Assembly: GCA_022496805.1 (NCBI GenBank)
Contig: CM040096.1
Location: forward strand, 14,261,501-14,325,500
Source: Pohlia nutans
Taxonomy: Eukaryota; Streptophyta; Bryopsida; Bryales; Mniaceae
Direction of reading: 5' to 3'
Length of the DNA: 64,000 nt
Shown here: positions 10,490 to 21,749 of the stretch, in pieces
Numbering within the stretch: position 1 is the first letter of the stretch
Layout: each line of letters begins with the position of its first letter
Made by a program: the position numbers and the translations under genes
Notes under the pieces: model-generated
Database searches by the model: none
Seen by the model: only the letters and a program-made list of their open reading frames with translations
Told to the model about the DNA's origin: nothing

Positions 10490-10575
10490 GTGGCGGTTAG
10501 GTTTAGGGTGGCGGCTAGGGTTTAGGGCCGCGGCTAGAGTTTAGGGTGATGGCTAGAGTTTGGGGGGTAGTAAGG
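10490..10575 (+). repeat. Telomere-like (TTTAGGG) minisatellite
   Basis: Four to five copies of a unit of about 20 bp (TAGGGTTTAGGG followed by a GCGGC or GATGGC tail) lie at 10494-10575. TTTAGGG is the common plant telomere unit. Separation of the units by a GC-rich spacer argues against a true telomere and for a word-based minisatellite. Confidence 0.6.
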
Positions 10576-10844
10576 GTCTTCAACCTTCATTGCTCTCATT
10601 GTAACATGGTTGTTCGGAGGTAGGAGGGGCTGGAGTTAGAGAGAGGTTGTAGGAGGTGTTTCGAGAATGTAAGAGGCTAGTTCATGGCATTGTAAAACGG
10701 ATTTTGAGGTTTGGATACAAGTTTTAAGTCCCCTAGTTCAAAGGGGCAAAATTCTATCTCTTTATGTGTGGAAATTTGGGTTGTGCGTGTTGAAGTGTAG
10801 ATCTTGTATACTGCTGTTGTAGATTAGGATTTTAGGCACTTGGG

Positions 10845-10990
10845 GTTTGTAGGGACAGTTGTAGTGACAGTGGAGGGACAGTTGCAGGGACAATGTAGGG
10901 ACATGGCAGGGACAGTCGCATGGGCAATGTAGGGATAGTGCAGGGACATTTGCAAGGATAGTTGCAGATACAGGGCAGGGAAAGTAGTGG
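10845..10990 (+). repeat. AGGGACA-word minisatellite
   Basis: AGGGACAGT, AGGGACAAT, AGGGACATG and relatives recur about nine times at 12-20 bp spacing, separated by TTGC or TGTA words. It is non-coding and continues the word-rich character of the preceding LTR-like block. Confidence 0.55.
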
Positions 10991-11233
10991 ACAGAAAAGG
11001 GGTTTAGGAGGGGTTTCGGGACAGGAGCTGGTAATTTCCTCTAAGAAAAAAACATCCCTTTCACAGTGCATAAGAGGAGGATTAATTAAGACATCAATGT
11101 ACAAGATACACACACATTAGTCATATTACAATTTGATAAGAAATAGATATATGTATAGCCCTTTCAAGATTTTGAACACATGTATTTATATAGTAGGGCT
11201 TTAAAAGCTTAACTGCATTTAAGCTATGACGAA

Positions 11234-11275
11234 TGAAATTTGAATGAAATTTGAATGAAATTTGAATGAAAAACA
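11234..11275 (+). repeat. Short tandem repeat, 11-bp unit
   Basis: ATTTGAATGAA is repeated about three and a half times. Confidence 0.75.
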
Positions 11276-11451
11276 AGGCAAACCATGTAAATCAACTTTA
11301 ACAAAGTCTTGGTTTGTTGTCAGGGTTTACAAAAAGTATAGAAAATGTGGTAATTATTGAGTTGAATATAAGGATCTGATTGATTTGATGGTTCGTTCAT
11401 CAAATATGGAGGTTGACTTTTGCTGGTAGCAGAAGTCTTGTGGATCCAAGA

Positions 11452-11889
11452 TGTCACAGACATACAACACATTAATTCCTAGAACCTTCCGGAGAATCTT
11501 CCATAGTCTTTTAGAAGCTTGCATAGTCTTTTAAAAACTTCCACAGTTTTCAAGAAGCTTTCATAGTTTTTTAAGAAGTTTTCTAAAAGCTTCCATAGTC
11601 TTTTAAGAAGTTTTCTAGAAGTTTCTATAGAAGCTTCGTTAATCTTGTAATACCTTCTATAATCTCCTAAGACCTTCCATAGAAGGTTCCATTGGGCTTA
11701 AGTCTCATAGTATAAATATGAGACAAGACGTGGTGTTCCTCAATTTTGCCATCACAAGTTGTGGAGCAATTCATAGTGTTGCCTTATTCCTAGTTCTTGT
11801 ACCATTCTAAATATCAATGAAATGCTTTGTTCTCTTTACAAGATTGATCCTTGAACATCTTCTGTCCTAGTTCTTGTGTTCCTGATACA
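11452..11889 (+). repeat. Solo LTR related to gypsy-1
   Basis: It starts TGTCACAGAC and ends TTCCTGATACA, like the gypsy-1 LTRs. Inside are GAAGCTTC and TTCTAGAA words (for example near 11508, 11560, 11600, 11625), a TATAAATATGAGACAAGACG promoter block, and the AGTGTTGCCTTATTCCTAGTTCTTG region homologous to gypsy-1. No internal element follows, so it is a solo LTR left by recombination. No clear target duplication is visible. Confidence 0.75.
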
Positions 11890-12116
11890 AGTGCACTTAT
11901 GATCTTAGTGATCATGTCATGGTAAATTTAGAAACATTTATTGCATTAGCTAGTATGACTTATAATGCTCAATCATGCATGTATGAATTACATCCTAGGG
12001 ATGAAAAAGTCTTGAATGACTTTTTAAATGAAAAATAAAAACTTGACATTGTACATAAAAGAAGGGGGTTTTTATCAATTCATTTAATTGTTGTATATTT
12101 ATGCAATAGGTCATAT

Positions 12117-12134
12117 ATATATAAATATATAAAT

Positions 12135-12200
<66 letters not shown>
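12117..12200. repeat. (TA)n microsatellite
   Basis: An AT-dinucleotide run of about 70 bp (about 12131-12200) is preceded by imperfect ATAAATATA units. The open frame across it on the minus strand is an artefact of the repeat. Confidence 0.95.
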
Positions 12201-12206
<6 letters not shown>

Positions 12207-12242
12207 GTTTACCCATTTTTTTATGATTGGAACGTGTTTGCA

Positions 12243-12780
12243 CTAGACAGGGGTGTCAGGTACTATTGGGGGTATATTTGATATTCTATGGGGTATAGTT
12301 GGTACTATGAGGAGTATAGTAGAGTTGATATCCTGAGGGATATAGTTTATACCATGTGGGGCATGGTAGAGTTGATATTCTAAAGGATATAATTGATATC
12401 TTGAGGGGTAGAATTGATATCCTGAGGGATATAGTTGATACCATGTGGAGTATAGTTGATACTTTGAGGAGTATAGTTGAGTTGATATTCCAAAGGATAT
12501 AGTTGATACTATGTAGGATATAATTTTATACTCTGAGGGATATAGTAGAAATGATATCATGAAAGATATAGTTGATATCCTAAGGGATAAATCTTGATTG
12601 TACTCTGTAGGGTATAGTTGATACTCTGAGGAGTAGTAGAGTTGATATCCTGAGGGATATAGTTGATACCATGTGGGGCATGGTAGAGTTGATATTATGA
12701 AGGATATAATTGATACCATGAGGGGTAGAGTTGAGATCCTTAGAGAATAGTTGATACCCTGAGGAGTAGAGTTGATATCA
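12243..12780. repeat. GATATC/GGGTATAGTTGATA minisatellite
   Basis: Imperfect units built from GTTGATATCCTGAGG, GGATATAGTTGATACC and ATGTGGGG fill the block with mixed periods of about 15-35 bp. On the minus strand the repeat is open for 158 codons with a YQLYPSGYQLYP-like pattern. That pattern follows from the repeat and is not taken as a gene. Confidence 0.8.
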
Positions 12781-13640
12781 AAGATGGAGTCAAGATAGAC
12801 AACTCAAAGTGGATGAGTTATTGAAAGGATGCCAGGTTGAAGAACTCCAAGTTAAGGAATTGTGAAGTGGATTTAGATATATCTATCTACATGATAAATG
12901 TATGGGAGTGAGACAACTCCAAGATTAGGAAGAGTGCACTTGAGATAGAAAACTCTAAGCGGGTGATCTTTGAGATAAAGTTAGATAGCAATCTCAAAAG
13001 AATGAATACTAAAATTTAGATTGATTAATACTACTACTTTAGAGATGAACTCTAGATGGAGCCAAAGATAGAACTCCAAAAGTAAAGTCTTAGACTAAAC
13101 TAATAGTCATCTTTGCTATTAGATCAAGCTTGGAGGAGATGAGAGGACGGTGGTTGTATTGCTCTTAGAGCTTATACATGCATTTTAATTTATTGTTATT
13201 TTGATAGGAGGTTTGTTACAAGGGGGACACTTCTTTATAAAGAAATGAACCACGTGTGTTTGAAGAGTATTTAAAATGAAAGTTTTTTTGTCAATGTTTA
13301 GTATTTTTTGACATCATTATATTATGTAATTTTTTAATACGATGTTTTTTAAGTGGAGACAAGGTACTAATTTTTGTTTTTCAAAGTCTTTGGTAGCAAT
13401 CCATATTAGTTTTTATTCAAAAAATTCATAATACAAGACAACCGCTCCTAATATATAACAATAGACCGAACTACCAAAGAGCAAGGTTGTCCACGACACG
13501 TCTTGTCGTGACGTCAGGATGTCCATATTACGTCAGGATTCAAACTTCGCGTCCGTCAGGATAGAATATTTCCACGTATATTTAAAGAAATGCATAAAAT
13601 AGTTACCACGATGAACATATTGAATGAAAAGAGTCTCAAT
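12781..13640. repeat. AACTCCAAG word block, then featureless AT-rich DNA
   Basis: ACAACTCCAAG, GAACTCCA and AGATAGAAAACTCTAAG words recur to about 13100. From 13131 to about 13640 I see no gene, repeat or motif that I can support. Confidence 0.35.
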
Positions 13641-14700
13641 ATGAATAGATAGACTAGTCGTCGCTAAGGGACCGGCTAGCCGTCAAGTGAACGGATAAGC
13701 CATCGTTAAAGAACAGACTTGCCGTTGAGTGGACGGACAGAACCATCCCCAAGGGACGGACTAGCCGTCGAATGAACGGACTAACCGTCGGGACGGACTG
13801 GCCGTCCCCAACGGACAAACCAATCAACAAGTGAACGGACTGGCCGTCGCCAAAAGATAGACTAGGTCGTCGTAAACGGAAAAGTGAATTGGTTTCATCT
13901 CGAATATTTGGGTCATCTTTCATTTTGAACCGTCAAGTGAACCGTCTGGCCGTCGAGTGGACGGACTGGCTGTTGCCAATAGACGGTCGTCGCCAATGAA
14001 TAAGTGAGTCAACCATGCTTGTATTCCTTGTAGTGGTTTCATCTCTTATGTTTAGATCTTCTTTCATAAATGATAAATTTGAATTGTTGAGTAAACGGTC
14101 TGGCTATTGACTGGACGGTCTAGGCTGTACTCAATGAACAAGTGCATCTGCCATGTTTGTAGTGGTTTAAACTCCTATGATTGGGTCTATTTTCATTTTT
14201 AACTATCGAGTGCACACTCTAGCCGTCAAGTGGACAGGGTGGCCGTTGCTAATGGATGGTATGGCGGTCGTTGTTGACTGTTGCCAATGCACTACTGAAT
14301 CAACCATGTTTTGTAGTCGTTTGATTTTTTATGTTTGGGTCCTCTTTTATAAATTTGAACCGTCAAGCACTCAAGCTTAGACTGTAGTCAATGGATAAGT
14401 GTATCTGTCATGTTTGAAGTGGTCTCATCTCCTATGTTTCAATTGGGTCTTCTTTCATTTTAAACTGTCGAGTGCACAGACTGGCCGTTGCCGATAGACA
14501 GACTAGCCGTCGCCAATGGACGGTCTGAATCAACCATGTTTTTAGTGGTTTCATCTCTTATATATGGATCCTCTTTCATAAATTTGAACCGTCGAGCGAA
14601 CGGTATGGTCGTTGCCAATATGCAAGTGGATCTACCATGTTTTGCGGTTTCATCTCCTATGTTTAGTGTAAGCATTTTGACTGACTAGCCGTCAATGCGC
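13640..14700. repeat. Degenerate satellite with GACGG/CCGTC words
   Basis: Two layers of repetition are visible. Short words (ACGGACTGGCCGTC, CCGTCGAGTG, GGACGGAC) fill 13650-13900 and recur later. A longer unit of about 100-150 bp (ACCATGTTTGTAGTGG, then TTTCATCTCCTATG, TTTGGGTC, TCTTTCATAAATTTGAACCG) recurs near 13890, 14030, 14165, 14320, 14430, 14550 and 14650. Open frames in the block are chance products. Confidence 0.75.
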
Positions 14701-15170
14701 CACAAGAATGAGTCAGAAGTGGTTGGAATGAACTCTAAAAAGCCTCCAAACATGGATCCCTCAATTAACTACAAATTACTATATTTAAACGATGTCCTTA
14801 TAAACCACCTACAAACAATGCATTGCAATCGCGAAACTCAATCGTAAAGCACCATTCTATATCAACAATTCAAGTGTTAAAAAAAATTAATACAATCCTT
14901 TAAGAACCCTATCACTGTGGTTAACACCACACAATTAAGACAAATAGTAACATCTCTATCTCATCATTCCAACTAACACAAACACAACCGGTGGCCTACC
15001 GACACCATTGTACAGACATACAAGCTCAAAAAACAACTACTTCAATCCATACTTGCTACTAAGATAAAATCACTACATTTTGATAATGAAGAAAGAAATG
15101 AGATAATTACAATCCACCATCACCAAGTGCCGATCCCCTTGTAGTCGTTAATTTGTCCCCTCTATGGCAG
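14701..15170. other. No feature seen
   Basis: Non-coding AT-rich DNA between two satellite blocks. I find no gene, RNA or repeat here that I can support. Confidence 0.4.
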
Positions 15171-15745
15171 GTGACCCCTTGACGTTCTAACGGCCGTCAC
15201 TACCTTCTTCTAGGTCCCCTCGAGACAAGCTTGAGCTCTTTAAAAGCTTGACTTAATGTTCTACTGTAGCACTTCTCCAAAATCTAAGTCTTAAGTCTTT
15301 ATGGTCCGTCCGGTGTCGTCTTCTAAAGTTGCTCTTGAATGCCGCACTAGAGTTGAAGGCAGACCTCTTGATGCTCAAACGGCCATCACTGCCTCGTCCT
15401 AAATCCCTTTGAGACAAAGTTGGGTTTTTTGAAAGCTTGACTTGATGATTTAGCACCTCTCCAAAATCCAGCTCCAAAATCTTTATGGTCTGTCCGGTAT
15501 CGTCCGCTAAAGTTGACCTTGAATGCCGCACTAAAGTTGAAGGCAACTGACCTCTTAATGCTCAAATGACCGCCACTACCTTGTCCCAAATCCCCTTGAA
15601 GCGAGCTTAGGCTCGTAGGAAGCCTGGCTTGATGATCTATCACCCCTTCAAAAATCAACTCCTAATTCTTTGTGGTTTCGTTCGATCTTGTCCTCCAAAG
15701 TTGTTCTTGACAAACCATCCTAAAAGTTGAGGGCAACTGCCCTCT
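15171..15745. repeat. Tandem satellite, ~187-bp unit, three copies
   Basis: Three successive units start near 15175, 15361 and 15550 with CTTGA(C/T)G(T/C)T(C)TAACGGCC-like bases. Each carries GAGACAAGCTTGAG-, CTCCAAAATC-, GGTCCGTCCGGT- and TTGAATGCCGCACTA-like segments in the same order. Divergence increases in the third unit. Confidence 0.8.
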
Positions 15746-15963
15746 CCTCACTCATTCGTACACCACAGCTTCAAGTTCGCTTCGGTTGGAGCGAGTCATA
15801 ACTTCTTGGAAAGCTTATAACATGATTTACAAGTCCTCCAATTTTCAGAACCTAACTAGTTGCGTACTAAAATCTACACCGAAGGGAATTCCACCTAGAA
15901 CTATGTAATTCAACTAGCAAAAGTTCATAATATTTGAAATAAAATCTATAGGTGAGTGAACAA

Positions 15964-16264
15964 TACACTAAAATTGTGATTTAGTGTCCAATGAGAATTG
16001 ACGTCTTTTACCGCAGTTTGTGCAAAGGTGAGGAAAAAAATTGTATCCCTACATTCTCAATTCCACTGAGAGTATCATGTTCTTTTTAGGTGATGAGAGT
16101 GATATGAGTTGCAATTGCCATGTCATGTTTATTATAAAGTTGCCGTTTGTCATTTTAAATTTTACATGAACTTTTTATTTTAAAAGGACACTATATCTCC
16201 AGAAAGTCAAATAGTGTTTGTGTTGAGAAATAGTGTCCCAACACTAAATCACAATTTTAGTGTA
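15964..16264. mobile_element. 301-bp inverted-repeat element (MITE)
   Basis: A perfect 24-bp inverted repeat bounds the element: the left arm starts TACACTAAAATTGTGATTT and the right arm is its exact reverse complement, ending at 16264. The interior is non-coding. If TA is the target duplication it fits Tc1/mariner; the CACTAAAA terminus would also fit a miniature CACTA element, though the 3-bp flanks do not match. It ends 147 bp beyond the PPD6 stop codon, so it may lie in that gene's 3' UTR. Confidence 0.75.
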
Positions 16265-16410
16265 CTGTACCAAACTCCTTTCTTCACCCAGAATGATAAA
16301 ATAATTGTAAAAAATGGCATGCTCTTGATCATATTTTACAAGCTCAAATTTTATCTGGTGTACATTCTAATTTCACAAGCCACACTATCTAGACAAATAC
16401 AAGTGTGTCA

Positions 16411-19400
16411 TTAAGCCGAGAAGGACGTCAAAATAGTCTTCAGCAGATCTTGTGATGCAGCCCACTGTTTATCATTTGCGCTCACCACACACAACAGAAC
16501 CACGTTTCCTTTGGCTGTAGCAGTAGCTAAATTGTGTGATCCTGTCAATGCAAATGGCGTCTCCAGTTGGTAGCTATAATACTGCATACCAACATTACCA
16601 AGGTAAGCTCTTAGAACACTCTCAGTGCGAATTTGTCTAGATAGTGTGATACCAAGTTCTGAACTCATGTACGTTGGTTACAAGGAGTGATATACAAGAG
16701 TTCTAAGTGCTTTGAATTTGTTATTATCACACTCTCCAATATCACATTCCCATATATGCAGAGAATGTTTGCTATAGAACACATTCCACGTTTACATATT
16801 ATAGAACACATTCCACGTTCTGCCAAGTTCCGATATCGTGCACGTTGCTTACCAAAGGGGTGATATAATGAAGTTCGGAGTGTTAGGAACTTGTTATTAT
16901 CACACTCTCTAATATCAAATTCCAGTATCTATTTGTTATTGTGTACAAATGTGAGTGGACACTTTCCACGTACCAAGTTCCGAACTTGTGTACAGTGGTT
17001 ATCAAAGGAGTAATATAAAAGAGTTCTGAGTGCGTTGAATTCATTATTATCACACTCCCATATATGCAGAGAATATTTGCTATGGTATACACACGTGATT
17101 GTACACTTTACACGTTCTGCCAAGTTCTGATATCATGGACGTTGGTTAGCAAAGCTAGGTGCGATATAAAAGAGTTGTGAGTGTAAATAGTGTGATTGGG
17201 AAAATGGTGTGATTGGTGGACTTACAGTAAGATCGCCTCTGTGGTCAACAGAAGTCTCCAGCACCTCATCAGGGTCGTAGCTGTTGCCTGTCACAAAGGG
17301 GCCTAAAGCAGAGATGATCTTCTCCGGGTTGCCAATCTCCTCTATGGTGGCGTTTGGTTTGTTGGACAGACGAACCATGGGCGATGCCACCACTTGCACT
17401 GTCCCCTCTTTGGCACTTTCAAATTTGACCTCCACCCACGGCTCTGCACACTTGGGCTGGCAATAATTCCCGGACAGAATGTTGGCGATCCTCACTTGCT
17501 TCCATGTAGGCGGAAGAATGAACTTATAAGGTTGCACGTTTCCTGTCATAAAATAAGCCCACTCCTCCCCATTACAATACTACACACCTTGCACTCTTTT
17601 CCATAACATTCAGTAGCATGCGGTGTCTTTGCCTAGCCCCACTGTAGATGGTGCAACATATTGCACACCTAACATGACTTCATCAGTAGCTAATTGGACA
17701 GTAGCTAATTGGACAGGTGGAGTGTCCCAAGGTGATGAGCAGAGTGCATGAAGGAAAGGCAGAGGGCACGAAGGCTCCTGAATGTTATGTCACTGTTGCA
17801 CACAGCACTCCAATATTGACGAACTAGAACCACTTATTCCATTGCAATCAACTATCACATGAGCCCATTAACAATGAGAGGAAATAAATAATGAGTCACT
17901 CCTGCTTTTGCATACATAACATGACCTTAAGATTGTGCAGAAAAGGAATCCAGATTCTTTTTTTCAGCTTACTATTATTTGTTGATTTTGAGGGTGTTCA
18001 GACAACTCATCAAGGAATGCTATAACCTACTCAAGAATTTTGAACCAATTTATTCCATTACCAAGCATGCAATTACTGTAAGATGATCCCATTGAAAGGA
18101 AATAAAATTCTACTGTGAAGCATACCTGCCTTTGCAAACATAACATGAACTCAAGTTTAGGTTGTGGGAATCTAGATTCTTTTTCTTCGCTCATTATTCA
18201 TTAATACTAAGGGTGTAAGAAGCACCCAAAATTGACCCTAAAATGCATGCACTTTGTTCATTACAAGGGTCGGTTTTAGAGCATCCTACCTTACAAACAA
18301 CTCCTCAAGAATGTTAACTTAATCATAACATTAAGTTGACTAGTCAACGCCAATGTGTCACATTTTCTTTAGTTGAGGGATATAACCCTAACACTACATT
18401 TAATGTGAGCTCTCTTATTAATCAAAAAGGTACAATCTCAAACATAGTACAACTTAGCATTGTGAACAACATAACCAACAAGAGATGGCAATCCCGAGTT
18501 GGTTATGGGACATAACCTACGACATAAAATTAACACTTTTTGAACCAAAATAGTAAGAAGTTGTGTGATGCAACACTTGCATGGAGAGTCAAAAGGAGTC
18601 AAGAAGTTATGGAAAATAACCCTTGAGTGTTTAGCCATTGATATAGTGACACATCTGTCGCACATTTCCTGGAGTAGGTTATGTCTTATTCACTTCTCGA
18701 GCCTTCCCAAGGTTCTTGGGGAGGTCATTTCCAAATATTACGTAACAACGTGCAAACAAAGATAAGGTCCAAATAAATCTTTGAAGGTAAATTTTATAAA
18801 TGAATTACATTAATATAGGATGCTCAAAATTGATTACAAGAATAACAATGAAAATATTCTCAAAATATTATTAATTATATTAAGAATTACTTTTAATTTT
18901 TAGGGTACTTTTAAATACCCTTTGTTCACATGTGATACTCGAAAGATACAAAGAGTGACCTCCCCAAGCCAAGGTTATCTAGTAATTCTAACAACATAAC
19001 ATGGAACTCAAGATTGTGCACGAGGAATCTAGATTCCTTTTCTTGACTTACTGTTCATTGATTCAGATTCTAAGGGTGAACTCAAGAATGTTATGGGACA
19101 TATAACCTAATCATCAAAATTAGAGACAGGCCCAGACTGATTTCTCAATTCAAGCAACAATACCAAAAAGAATCTGGAGCACTACAATGTCGAATCACTC
19201 CAATTCTTACGGTGGTTGCCAGTCAAGCAACCACCGTAACCCTAACAGAAGATGTGAATGAAAACCAATCACAAGATTGGGAAGATGTGTTTACCGACCA
19301 GCTCGAAGACCAGGACAGGTCCAGATTCTCAATTCAAGCAACAATACCAAAAAGAATCTGGAGCACTACAATGTCGAATCACAAGCATTTATTCCAGTTC

Positions 19401-19848
19401 CATTGCCAGGCAAGCAATCACCGTAACCCTAACAAGAGATGTGAATGGAAATCAATCACAAGTGATTGGGAAGATGAGTGTACCGACCAGCTCGAAGAGC
19501 AGGAGTGTCTTTGGTGTTAGCTACGAATTGCACAAACTGGGAATTCCCCTCGGCAGGAGGCAAGAATGCTCCCACTTCCACTTGCGTGTACGCCTGCGCA
19601 GGGCTGTTGTTGCCCACGCCCAATGGCAACGCCAAGCTCGCTCCCAGACTAAGAAGCGCTCGTCGCCCCACCACCACAGCCGCATCCTCACCCTCACAGG
19701 ATTGCGCTCTGCCACTACTACATTGGATAGATACAGAAGAGCAAGAAATGTGAGACGGGGAATGCGAGACACTACGGCAGCTCGGGGGCCACAGCTGCAG
19801 CTTGCTGCTCAACGACGCCATGACGGGCGTTGTTGCCATGGACTGCAT
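16411..19848 (-). CDS. PPD6: PsbP-domain protein 6-like, thylakoid lumen
   Basis: Three exons read on the minus strand: 19848-19488, 17542-17226 and 16581-16411. They join in frame (split Gly codon at the first junction, phase 0 at the second) to give 282 aa. Residues 1-90 form a bipartite transit peptide: a Ser-rich stroma-targeting part, then GRRALLSLGASLALPLGVG, a twin-Arg lumen signal ending in AQA. Then comes a PsbP fold: QPYKFILPPTWKQVRIANIL, GNYCQPKCAEPWVEVKFE, LGPFVTGNSYDPDEVLETS, LETPFALTGSHNLATATAKG. The Cys pair in GNYCQPKC matches the PPD6 branch, described as a thioredoxin-sensitive lumenal protein. Introns are 1945 and 644 bp and repeat-rich. The first donor (GTCGGT) is weak but is the only one keeping frame. 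The ATG at 19848 is the first in frame; later Met codons could also serve. Confidence 0.85.
16665..17165 (-). repeat. Tandem repeats filling PPD6 intron 2
   Basis: About four diverged units of 146-176 bp occur, anchored on ACGTTGGTTACAA/ACGTTGCTTACCAAAGG near 16668, 16844, 16990 and 17138. Each carries AGTGATATA, GAGTTCTAAGTGC and TTATTATCACACTC words. The unit includes sequence next to the exon 3 acceptor, so intron growth by local duplication is likely. Confidence 0.7.
17915..19095 (-). repeat. Dispersed ~80-bp repeats in PPD6 intron 1
   Basis: Three related segments lie near 17919, 18134 and 19000. Each reads roughly ACATAACATGAACTCAAGATTGTG, then GGAATCTAGATTC, TTTTCTTC-CTTACT, and a T(A)AGGGTG end. 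Between them is plain AT-rich intron. Confidence 0.6.
19137..19500 (-). repeat. Tandem duplication over PPD6 exon 1 donor site
   Basis: A segment of about 187 bp (about 19137-19323) is repeated at about 19324-19500. Both copies contain TACCGACCAGCTCGAAG, the plus-strand image of the exon 1 end with its GTCGG donor. The intron therefore carries a decoy copy of the exon 1 tail and donor about 190 bp inside. Confidence 0.75.
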
Positions 19849-21207
19849 TATTGTTTGTGGATTCGCAAGTAATAAAAGAGCAAGTGAAGAACTGCTGGTA
19901 CTAAGTTAGTGGCGAGTTTCTGTGTACATGATTGTTGGTTGGATTGACAGAGAGATGGAGGTGGGTAAGCAAAAGAAACGAGAGAGACAGACGAGAGAGA
20001 CGGCGGGTTCACATCCACAGTTTGAATGGAATGGGAGATCGTCATATCCACTTCCGACGACCGGGTTGAGAACTGGGCGAACACATGTTGGCCGGGACCG
20101 GTTGTTACAGGAGCCATGGGTTCTGTTGGGCGGGTATTGGATGAAGGACATAAAGTCTATCCTTCATAATATAACACTCCATAATATGACGATATTATTG
20201 TTTCAAGCAATACATGTGACAAGTTATTTCTGTGACTAATCCATGCTTGCCATCTTGAAGTTAGGGCTTCCCAAACATGTAATAATAGAGAGGAACAACT
20301 ATACTTAGTTTTTCTTAGTTTTCAAACCACTTTGACATTGAATTGTTAATAATGAAGAAATGTTTTTATAATTTATTTTTTTAGGCATCATTCATGACAA
20401 GAATAATATGTGCCTACATTTTTAGAATGTAAATTACTTCAATATTTTGAGGTTAAAACTCAAAAATACTCCTTTCTTTCTAAATTAGGGAATGACAGTC
20501 ATGGTTAAATGTTGCTTCTTGTTAGATTTGAGATACCCACATGTAAGGGCTGGGTAAGGGTAGGATTTCAAATTCAACAACAGCCTACAGTTTAGAAATC
20601 TCGTCTATAAGTGATATTTAACCATTAATTTAATCCCTAAAGAATCAAGAAGCTCAAATTAGGCCTTATGTTTTCAAGCAACTTTGAGTAAGTTCTATGT
20701 GGACTTCTTATTACCGGTATTCAAAAATAATTATTTTAATTTTATTAACATGTGTGATATTCTTCACTGATTTTGATGATATAAAATTTGGTCCTATTTA
20801 AATTATATATTTTCACAATATGATTGATTTGAATTTTGAATTTCAACTCATTGAATCCTTGATCCTTAGGAGTTCCGTAGTAGTGAGTGTCAAGAATTTG
20901 ATTTTGGTTTTTGAATTCATGAGGAAAGGGTGAAGATTCATCAAGATTGAAGTTTTGACACTCCAAAAGATCTAATTGACAAATTGCACAACAAAAGAGT
21001 ACTAGTATGAGTGGAAAAAGGAGGTGATAGGAGATAGAGAAAAGATGCCAAAATCCATGAAAATGCTCAAAATCCAAGAAGATGCACAAAATCATGCCCC
21101 TTAGAAGGTATATGCGAAAACTTACTTTTTCAATCAATGTTGATCCTCTTCGAAAGTAACTAAAATTTAAAAGACCAAATCCAGTATCCTAACTAAACAC
21201 CCCTTAA
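19849..21207. other. PPD6 upstream region, otherwise no gene
   Basis: The first ~150 bp upstream of the PPD6 ATG are, on the minus strand, CT-rich (CGTCTGTCTCTCTCGTTTCT near 19985). That is typical of a plant 5' leader. No clear TATA box could be assigned. From 20.2 to 21.2 kb I see only AT-rich DNA without coding signal. Confidence 0.35.
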
Positions 21208-21745
21208 CCCCTAAGCTCCCAAGAGACCATTTTTTGGTCGATGCCCGTTTTAAACGGGCTGCCCGGAACAAAAAATGTTTTTTGCAAAAAAAATAAAATA
21301 AAAAAATACTACATCAAGTTTACTTTCTAACGCAATTTGAATTTTTCCAATCCAAGTTAAACTCCACCGGGGAGAATTTTTCAAAGTGGATCACCTCAAC
21401 ATTGTCGTAGTGTTATAAAATTTGCTATTTGGAGAAAGTAATGATGTTCCCTTCATTATTTCTTTTGCTTTTTTGAAGTTTACAATAGATAAACCAATTT
21501 TAACCAATCTTGCTAAATTTTAAACTCTAAAAGTGAAAATTACAATTTATAAAAAAATTCAAAAGATAATGTTTTTAAATTCATTAAAAATTTATTTGAA
21601 GTTTTTTTGGAAGTTTGACTGTATGAATCATTTGTAGAGATGATGCCCTACATTTTGTTTATTGAATCAAACTTCATCAAACAATTGGAAGGCACATATT
21701 ATAACACACCTATATTTTGTTCAATACCCCTCGGGCTTTTAGGGG
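21208..21745. mobile_element. TTAA MITE, copy 1 (538 bp)
   Basis: TTAA (21204-21207) and TTAA (21746-21749) flank an element starting CCCCTAAGCTCCC and ending GGGCTTTTAGGGG, imperfect terminal inverted repeats. A hairpin-like GACCATTTTTTGGTCGA lies about 20 bp inside. The right end shares ATTATAACACA.CTA with copy 3. No coding capacity. The TTAA duplication suggests piggyBac-type mobilisation, by inference. Confidence 0.7.
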
Positions 21746-21749
21746 TTAA

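Larger units (their letters stand above)
10267..11110 (+). repeat. Probable LTR of another retroelement (unpaired)
   Basis: AGTAAAAGGGGGATAA directly followed by TGTTAACAGG (10267) looks like a polypurine tract plus LTR start. The following 0.8 kb is non-coding and word-rich, with GACAGTTCTGTCAGGGCATG repeated at about 10410-10470. The far boundary is unclear and no partner LTR is in the window, so this is a tentative call. Confidence 0.4.

Noticed and set aside
10490..10575. Chromosome end or internal telomere scar
   Set aside because: Units are separated by GC-rich spacers and lie inside an LTR-like block.
12243..12719. 158-codon frame with YQLYPSG-like repeats
   Set aside because: Direct translation of a minisatellite whose unit lacks stops in one frame.
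13640..14700. Possible CRISPR-like array
   Set aside because: Repeats are degenerate, without regular unique spacers, and the DNA is plant nuclear; it is a satellite.
19258..19872. 204-codon frame on the plus strand over PPD6 exon 1
   Set aside because: Antisense to a well-supported exon; the product is Arg/His-rich without a domain.
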